Assembly (NCBI GenBank): GCA_030737835.1
Contig: CM060848.1
Location: 11,536,878 to 11,600,877 of the forward strand
From: Acorus gramineus
Taxonomy: Eukaryota; Streptophyta; Magnoliopsida; Acorales; Acoraceae
DNA: 64,000 nt
Reading direction: 5' to 3'
In this document: positions 56,815-64,000 of the stretch, in pieces
How the letters are laid out: the number at the start of each line of letters is the position of its first letter
Position numbering within the stretch: position 1 is the first letter of the stretch
Translations under genes and position numbers: made by a program
The notes under the pieces: generated by a model
Databases searched by the model: none
What the model was told of the DNA's origin: nothing
Seen by the model: only the letters and a program-made list of their open reading frames with translations

Positions 56815-57538
56815 GGGAGACATTCCAGGGAGAGTCCATAAATCTTTGGAATGCACCTTGGTTGAATGGATATGGCCTACAACACCATTTCAATGGGGTG
56901 CAACTTCTTAGTTGGGGACCTCCTTCCTCTGTCAAGCTCAATACTCTCATCTCTGGCGGAAAGTGGTGCAAACCAATTAGGTGGCCTTCTGAATATGCTA
57001 CTCTATGGGAGATCATCACTGAAATAGAAGTGGGAGGTCGAGGACCTGACTTATTGATTTGGGCTGGTTCAAAAAATGGGGCCATTTCCTATCGATCAGC
57101 CTGGGACTTCATCAGATCCAAAGGGCTTCCATCTGCATGGACCAAGGCCCTGTGGAACCCCATTCAACCGCCAAGAAGAAGCTTTGTGTGCTGGCAAGCA
57201 GCCCTCAACAGGCTCCCCACCCTTCAATGTCTATTCAACCGGCAATTAGTGACCTCGGCCTCTTGTGCTCTCTGTCGTTCTGGTCAGGAAAGTGTTGAAC
57301 ATCTTTTCCTTGACTGCCAATTCTCTGCTTATAAGCAGAGAATTGACAGTTGAAGTCCTTGGGGGTTCCTAGAGTGAGACATCAATCTCTGATTGATCAC
57401 TATACTTGGTTCTCCTCCACTGGAATCCAAGGTGTTACAATTTCTGTTAACACAAGTCATTTGGTCTATGGCTTGAAAGAAAGAATAGGCTTGAAAATTT
57501 TTGTGTTCCATATTATTCTTTGCAATCTCCATAGATAG
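56815..57538 (+). pseudogene. LINE C-terminal fragment with zf-RVT zinc-binding domain
   Basis: The frame GESINLWNAPWLNG, LWNPIQPPRRSFVCWQAALN, LPTLQCLFNRQLV, CALCRSGQESVEHLFLDC matches the reverse-transcriptase zinc-binding domain found after RT in plant LINEs. The C-x2-C...H-x4-C ligands are intact. The frame ends at 57353, in the arm just past a 26-bp palindrome. A second frame (57350-57538) continues with LINE-like VYGLKERIGLKIF. RT and endonuclease are absent. It may lie within a TIR element, implying capture or nested insertion. Confidence 0.8.
57319..57344. other. 26-bp perfect palindrome
   Basis: Centre TTATAA; arms AATTCTCTGC and GCAGAGAATT. With one mismatch it extends to 38 bp (outer ACTG and CAGT). 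It coincides with the frame break in the LINE fragment. Confidence 0.95.
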
Positions 57539-57969
57539 ATGGAAATTTATAATTATCAGAGTTAATGTACAATTTTAACAAAAATTATTTGTTTTTCATG
57601 TGTAGACCAATCCATAAAAATATTTAATTGTTCTACATAGGGCATTTGTGGTTGATGTATTTAATGGAAAAAAGCATTAATATTTAATATCTCAAAACAT
57701 GTTTTCATGTTATCAACCAAACATCAAAATAACATTCAGCACTTATAAAATAGACCGAAATACCCTCCTAATAAACACATATGTTAAGTGGTCAACCAAA
57801 CACACTTATCTAAATAACTGCATAATTTTTTTCGCTGAACCAAATACTTTTTTTCTTCTGAACTACTTAAAGATTATCAGCATAACCTCTTTCTGCACTT
57901 ATTAATCAGTACTTAAAATCCGCATTCCGCTCTGCATTCCGCTACTGCCAAACGTCACCTAAATGTCAA

Positions 57970-60950
57970 TGAAAATGACAGAGTGCTTCATATAAATAAA
58001 TGTATAGAATCATTAACATGTCCCCACACTTGAGTTATCCATCCAAAAGTGACAGGCCAATTCTGATACATATTCGATATTTCCAACCAATGATTCCACA
58101 GATACAAATAGATTAGAAAACCCACATTGGTTAACTTGTATACCAAAGTGAGCCAAGGCATAAAACATCATCATGGTTTCTTTTTACACCAAGCAACCTC
58201 TAGTGTTCAACTAATAAAGTAAAGAAGCAGAGAGAAGCAAACAATATATCTGTGAGGAAGAGGAGAGCACATTTGATAGACAGAATTTCACTATTCTTTT
58301 CCTTCAATGTTCATTGATAAGAAAACCCTAAGTACAAATAGTAGTTGACATCAACTTTCATATATACAATACGCATTTTTCAGCTAAAGGAGGTAAGGTA
58401 ATAAACCTCCAACAATACTGTGGCAAAAAGAGATCCTGTTGCTGAATGTCGACACATCAAATGAAAATTAAATTGGATCGGGATGGATTAAATCAGTCCC
58501 CTAAAATCAATGCATCATCTTGAATCTTGATTAACAGTACATGCACTTTTAATCCTCAATGGAGCATATAAGTATATAACACACTCAAGGATTTGGATCA
58601 ACAAATTGATAAATTGTCCATCTAAGCAATACATTTTGTGAACAACTATCAATAGCATGATGAATGATACTAGAACAGTGTTATGGAATAGAGTTATAAT
58701 TGTATTAAATAACAACCATTATAAGATGTTACAAAGAAGCTGAGTGAAGTAGGATCTCTAATATATGATGGACCCAAATCAAACCAAATTACTCATGGAC
58801 GTACAAGTCATTATACAATACTATTTACAGGAAACCGGCTAACAAATGTACAATCTACGTTCCAGATGAAGAGTTTTTTCAAAAATAAATAAATAAAAGA
58901 AAATAGAAATCCAGATCCCCATGCAATGATAAGTACTTGAAAAGGTACTTATTACACAGTCCTCATCTTTTATGTTGCAGGATCTATGGAAATCTTTATG
59001 CAGATGATAAACCATATGCATGATGATATTTCTGAGGGGTCCCATACAAATATACAATGAATCATCAGAATGGTCCATTTATAAGACATTCAAGCTTCCC
59101 AAGCTCTCCAGGATATTCACAATAATCGACTTATTACATATTTTTTTGGACTGAATAGGATCGACTTATGACATAATTTCCCATCAACTCACATCACCAA
59201 CTTCTAGACCCCCATGCAATCTCATAGACTATGATACGAGTCATTGCCCCAATATGGATAAGGAGATTTCAATAAAAATAAACAGATTACTGGTATAACA
59301 TGCCAAGCATCATGTAGGTCATATGGACAAATCATTTTTTTCTGAGAGCTGGTAGAAATCCCATCACCAAATTTCATTAAGCTTTTGGGATACAGGCCCA
59401 ATAAACAAGAGGGGGAAACAAAGGGAAAATACAGTAGCTAAGGGATCTACTAAATTGACCAGCAGGTGCACCCACTCTTGCTTCTATACGCCACTCACCT
59501 TTCCAGATTTTTAATAGCATGTGTGATGTAGCTTGGGTCAAGCAACCGGGTGTTGATTTATTGTAGTACTTTGAATTGATGCTCCAACAGCATATGAGAT
59601 TGCTTGAGCAGAGCCTTCTCCAATGCCACTTGCACAATCATGTGTTGTTGATATCCCCCAAATTAAGGATCCATATTCTACCATTTTCTTACTGTTGCAA
59701 ACCAATTCCCAAATTCACCAAATGAGTTTTCCTCTCATTTTTCTTTGGGCCCGTTCCATAGAAATCTCTTTGTGCCATTTACAATGAAACCTACACATTT
59801 AAGAGAACATCCTGGAGACTTGAAGTCTTTGGAGTTTTCTGTCTGTAAAACTTCACTAGACTATATAATGTAACATGTCTCAAGGGTTCATAGATTCTCG
59901 GATCCCTGAATTACTGTTACACAAACCATATTGTTTTGAATCCTCGACACAGAAAAATCAATATTTAAATCACCCTTGCACTCGACATTTTTGAACCCCA
60001 AATACAATCGTCAATGGTGAAGAAATCAAGCCCGCCCATTGTAAAGGAAGTCCGAAAAAGGAATGAATTTTCCTATCCACTCTAAGTCCGCTGGCCTTGA
60101 AGAAAAGGTTGTGCACATAATGTTGCTATTGACCAAAAGCTCTTAGGCATGCTTGAGGTGCAGGCAGCTCTCATGCTACCAATAAGAAGATGGGTAATAG
60201 TTAAAGGAAAGAGGCACTTTTCTAGTGTCCATTCACTGAATTTGGTACATTGCACACCTCTTTCCCAAAAAAAAAAAGAAAAAAAAAAGAGGAGCAAAAC
60301 AAAACAAAAACAAAAACACAAAGAAACATATTTGCAAAAAATTCTGTTGGGGGAGAAAGAGTCATTTAAAAGATATATTTTGACAAGTGCACTTCAAAAA
60401 ATAAAAATAAAAATTGCAAAAGGGCAATGTGGACAAACTTACAATTAGGAATGAATAGATCAAAGTTGACAAATCATATACAACTCAATTTGGACTCAAC
60501 TGGTTCAAGGATCACCAGAAACGACCATTCTATATATTTTATATTTTTAAATGACAAAGGCACGTCTTAGAATAAAGGAAACTAAGAAATAATCCAAAAG
60601 AAGAAGGGAGAATTGGGCACAAGGAATACAGACCTCTCTCAATATCAGATATAATAGAATTTCAATATTCACAGGTAGATTTTCTTACAGTTATATGACA
60701 ATCACTACCATTTTATTAAAGAACTGATCACTTGCAACTGATTTACTTCCAACCAAACTACTTAAAACATATTTGAATTGATCTTATAAATTGTAAATGA
60801 TGTGTAAATTTGAAGGATATTCATCAATGGTTCAAGTATAATCAGCTGCTTCCACACCAGATCTTCTCAACCATTGAGGGGGAAAAAAAATAATTAAGCG
60901 TCGATTTCTATTTTTTAATGAGTGTTTTAGAATATATCAAGTCATACAAG
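57970..60950. other. Unassigned AT-rich sequence
   Basis: No supported gene. Around 59400-59640 the minus strand shows low-grade coding-like sequence in shifting frames, possibly an old retroelement end. A-rich runs occur at 60268-60315. Confidence 0.3.
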
Positions 60951-60955
60951 GACGT

Positions 60956-61230
60956 GGCTGCACCAGCATGACATGAAGGAAAAGATATTAGCAAGAAATA
61001 TATAATAATTAAATGTGAACGGAAAATTCTAAAGAAAAATCAATATATATATATATATAAACACATATGCTGAAAGATAGGGAAGTAAAAGAGTGACTTG
61101 AGAAAGTGGAAGAAAAAATAAAATGGTGATAAGAAAACTACTGTACATGGCTGCACCAGCATGACATGAAGGAAAAGATATTAGCAAGAAATATAAAATA
61201 ATTAAATGTGAATGGAAAATTCTAAAGAAA

Positions 61231-61294
<64 letters not shown>

Positions 61295-61382
61295 CAACAC
61301 ACAAATGCTGAATGATAGGGAAGTAAAAGAGTGACTTGAGAAAGTGGAAGGAAAAATAAAATGGTGATAAGAAAACTACTGT
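60956..61382 (+). repeat. 193-bp tandem duplication with unequal (TA)n
   Basis: GGCTGCACCAGCATGACATG starts at 60956 and 61149. Copies are nearly identical apart from the TA tract: about 8 units in copy 1 (61042-61058), about 28 in copy 2 (61234-61288). Confidence 0.93.
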
Positions 61383-61389
61383 TAACTTG

Positions 61390-62070
61390 ATAAGACTTGT
61401 GCTTAATTAATAAGCATAAAAAAAAGTAAAAGAGAAAAAAGGAAAAGTAATAAAGTGATAAAGAAAAAGTAAAACTCGATAAGACTTACTGTTATCTGAA
61501 AGTCTGCTTGATAGCCAAGCGACATGAACAACAAGTAAATGAGAGACTGAGAGGTCCATTGAAAGTTCAAAAGAACGGAAACAAAAAAAAAGAACAGAAA
61601 TAAAAACTAGACCAGGTTCCACAAATTGTCAGTCTTGGCAAAACCTGCAAGGCTCCAATATAGACAAAGTCCCATACTTCGTCATATCAACACTCTCCAC
61701 TCCACTTGGATCATAAAATGGCCTTTTGACTAACATGCTTTACCAGTGCATCAACTTCATTAATTATAACTGCTGCATGGTATCTGCACATACGGGGCTT
61801 GCATATGTTAAAAAGCAAAATAAAAAGCAATGCCAGTGATACACCCTTTTCTTTTATTGAAAAAGGCATATAACAAAACAATCACTTCAAGAAAGATAAT
61901 TGAAAAGATCAATAAAAAGTGCATAAAATTGAAAGAAACAAGCTCGCTTCCATGAAGCAACAGAATAAAAAAAATATATTAACCAAGGAAAAGTAATCAT
62001 AATAATAAAAGAAAAAAAAAGAAAGAGAAAAAAATTGTTGAACAGGGAGAAGCAAAAGAACTTCAACTCA
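61390..62070. other. Unassigned A-rich sequence
   Basis: No recognisable gene or mobile element boundary. Confidence 0.4.
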
Positions 62071-62202
62071 TCCACGTGTAAGCCACAGCCCGGAGGGGTC
62101 CTCTAGATTGTCAAAGATTTGAAAAGGCATCATCTGCTTCTTATATGAACACATGTCCATTACACTTATATCATCCTTGGAAAGCACTTGGACCCCAGCT
62201 AA
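62069..62202 (-). CDS. Possible terminal exon of an unidentified minus-strand gene
   Basis: On the minus strand an acceptor-like TCTCCTTAG is followed by an open frame reading VLSKDDISVMDMCSYKKQMM, PFQIFDNLEDPSGLW and LTRG before TGA. Composition looks protein-like rather than random, and polypyrimidine precedes the AG. Another possible exon upstream (about 62410-62360) begins after CTCTTTTGTAG with KNDKVIIVGVHNHDFLL. I recognise no family. Remaining exons would lie at higher coordinates or outside the window. This could be chance. Confidence 0.3.
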
Positions 62203-62559
62203 GGAGACAGACAAAACTCTTTAGAGAGCAAAAGATGTTGCTCAACTAAGACCAAAATCATGACAATGAGAACTATTGGGAAGAATCAGTTCAATCCAAT
62301 TAATCCAAAACCGAAAAGATGAGGTTAATCATACCTTTCACAATGATCTCAAGCAACCTCACACCGCAAAAGAAAATCATGATTGTGAACCCCCACAATA
62401 ATAACCTTGTCATTCTTCTACAAAAGAGAGACACACATCCATGGGCATTGATGAACACTCCAGAGCACCAAAAAGGGCAAGAAGAGAAAATGAGAAGACC
62501 TATATTAAAGCTTTCTTTGTGTATCCTATATGTCTTTCTGTTCATAACATAATCCTTGT

Positions 62560-64000
62560 ATAGGATTCGATTTCAAGAAACTATATTTTGTCCACAAAAT
62601 ACATTCTATGCATGCCCATTCAGGTCCAGGAGTTTCACATATGGGTAGTTTACTAGTTCCTATACAGGCGCATAAAGGCCAACCTGTCAATCTGACTAGA
62701 TCAGATAGGTCGATGAGCCATTGAAGGGCCTCTAAGTCTTTCTAATCACAAAGTTGCTCACCCTAAATAGCCATAGCCACATGAGATAACCGACTCTAAG
62801 CCTCAAAACTTTAATTTTCGCTTAAAGTGCTAAAGAGAAGAAAAAAAAAAAGTTTATAGGCCATATGAGTCAACCCGACAAGCATGGATCTAGACGAATC
62901 CACATGTTGACTTTATGCACTCATATAAGGACCTACTTATTTCCAAATAGGGACAGAAATAATGCTTTCTTGAGGACCAATAAAAAAAAATGTAGTATAT
63001 CCCAGTCTCTAATTTTTTTCTCTTTCTTAACCTCTCAACATACAAGAACCTGATCTTCTAATTGTCTGGATAAAGACAATTTTTTTTTTTTTTTTGAAAT
63101 ATACGGTAGGCATTCAACTTCTATTAAATAGGAGCAAGTGCCCAATTTGGAACATACAAAAAGCAGAGAAAAAAGAAACCATAGCTCTGGTAGAAGAGTG
63201 ATCTACCGAAGAGCCCCTATAAAACTGGATTACTCATGAATCACTAGCACACTCCCCTGAAACCCAATGGAAGTCGCTCCTTGGCAGTGCCTCCCCCAGT
63301 CTCACATTTATATTAGCATTTATAAAAACAGTTTTGTAAGTAATTCAACCCTTCTAGTACTTTCCAAGAGTGTCTCACACATGTTCATTGTCACATGCAA
63401 TTATCAAGTATTCTTCAAAGAAAACAATGATCTCGCTACTTTCTGCTACATCTCTACCAACATACTATAGCAAGTCAGAGATGCGGGCATGGGTTTGATC
63501 TTATCATGGAGTTTTCGCTATCCTATGTTCTCCACAGTCTTCTTGTCAAAAAATCCACTTGAATGTTTTATCTTGTTATTCCTCACAAAAAAGGATTTGA
63601 AACAAGAAAAATGTATTCTCATAAGCATCTGTTGATGTTTGTGTTTTTCCTTTTGACTGATGAATTGGCTTAGAGATAACTGCAAACCCCATGTCAAAAA
63701 AATGCATTTCCTATCCCCTATGTCCAGATGCTTTGGGAGTTTGGGTGCTGCACCACATCACCTACTTACATGAACTTATGCAGCATAACAAATAAGATAA
63801 GGGCGTAAGGCAACCCACCAGAACTTATTCCAGATCAAATGATTTCGAGCAAGACCTCTCCTGACAGACAACAAAGCTTTGTGTCATATTTTACATAACA
63901 TGTAAAAATGTTGCTCCAATGGAGATGTTAAGAGGGAGCTAAATGTGGGCCCCACGTGTCAGATGTTATCTTTCATGCTAACTGTAGCTAGTGTTTTAGC
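62560..64000. other. Unassigned sequence to the window end
   Basis: A T-run at 63080-63095 followed by CGGTAGGCATTCAACTTC could be the 3' end of a minus-strand LINE. Minus-strand words near 63680-63860 faintly recall Copia integrase. Neither can be supported firmly. Confidence 0.25.

Larger units (their letters stand above)
56127..57959. mobile_element. TAA-flanked TIR element (1,833 bp) carrying a LINE fragment
   Basis: Left end GAGGCCGTTTGG and, from the right, GGTGACGTTTGG are inverted (8 of 12). TAA flanks at 56124-56126 and 57960-57962 fit a Harbinger-type duplication. Near the left end, 56400-56560 looks like a promoter and first exon (CT-rich leader, CCCTAAACCCTAATC, donor TTGAG|GTAATA), as if derived from an autonomous parent. 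No transposase was found. TIR similarity is modest, so this is tentative. Confidence 0.5.

Noticed and set aside
1-64000. CRISPR array, operon, ribosome binding sites or prophage.
   Set aside because: The window is plant nuclear DNA; repeats found lack the direct-repeat/unique-spacer pattern and genes have spliceosomal introns.

Overview
This is an AT-rich, repeat-dense stretch of a flowering-plant nuclear genome. The evidence is spliced plant-specific genes with GT-AG introns, Copia elements primed by initiator tRNA-Met, a long Ty3/gypsy-type solo LTR, tRNA-derived SINEs, and many TIR elements with clean target-site duplications. The genes read like a eudicot, but no species can be named. 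Only three intact protein genes are visible: a LURP-one-related (LOR/tubby-fold) protein (8980-9857, minus, 2 exons), an F-box/kelch-repeat protein close to Arabidopsis At1g22040 (25930-27420, plus, coding region uninterrupted, probable 5' UTR intron), and a membrane-anchored ubiquitin-fold protein, MUB (48581-51560, plus, 3 coding exons, ending in a CSVM prenylation box). They are unrelated in function and sit about 16-21 kb apart, separated by repeats.

Layout: 0-1.3 kb holds the end of a Mutator-like element rich in ATGTAAC motifs. A foldback Mutator-like element lies at 1.54-2.40 kb. An orphan, frameshifted first exon of a SYP2-type vacuolar syntaxin lies at 3.26-3.7 kb and a second foldback element at 4.0-4.9 kb. 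A hAT element with a perfect 8-bp TSD is at 5.38-5.89 kb. A truncated, heavily decayed Copia element is at 6.4-8.65 kb, next to the LOR gene. From 10 to 24 kb there are SINEs, MITEs, LINE tails and hAT elements, including a very GC-rich hAT inserted inside a SINE (15.16-15.90 kb). The F-box gene follows at 24.1-27.8 kb, then a 122/123-bp tandem array (28.63-29.06 kb) and degenerate repeats.

From 31.2 to 36.15 kb there is a Copia element with both LTRs but no reverse transcriptase/RNase H; its 5' LTR carries a 503-bp Harbinger/Tourist-type MITE flanked by TAA. A 2,779-bp solo LTR with TSD TAATC occupies 38.085-40.863 kb. A Mutator-like element with Ulp1-like and FAR1-like remnants lies at 42.6-45.3 kb. 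The MUB gene follows, then more MITEs (52.0-52.7, 54.53-54.85, 54.86-55.40 kb). A TAA-flanked TIR element at 56.13-57.96 kb contains a LINE C-terminal fragment with a 26-bp perfect palindrome. The final 6 kb is mostly unassigned AT-rich sequence with a 193-bp tandem duplication and one possible minus-strand exon.

No CRISPR array, tRNA or rRNA gene, organelle insertion or operon was recognised. The strongest unusual items are the nested insertions that can be ordered in time, the RT-less Copia element, the orphan syntaxin exon, and repeated occurrence of the same TIR families.
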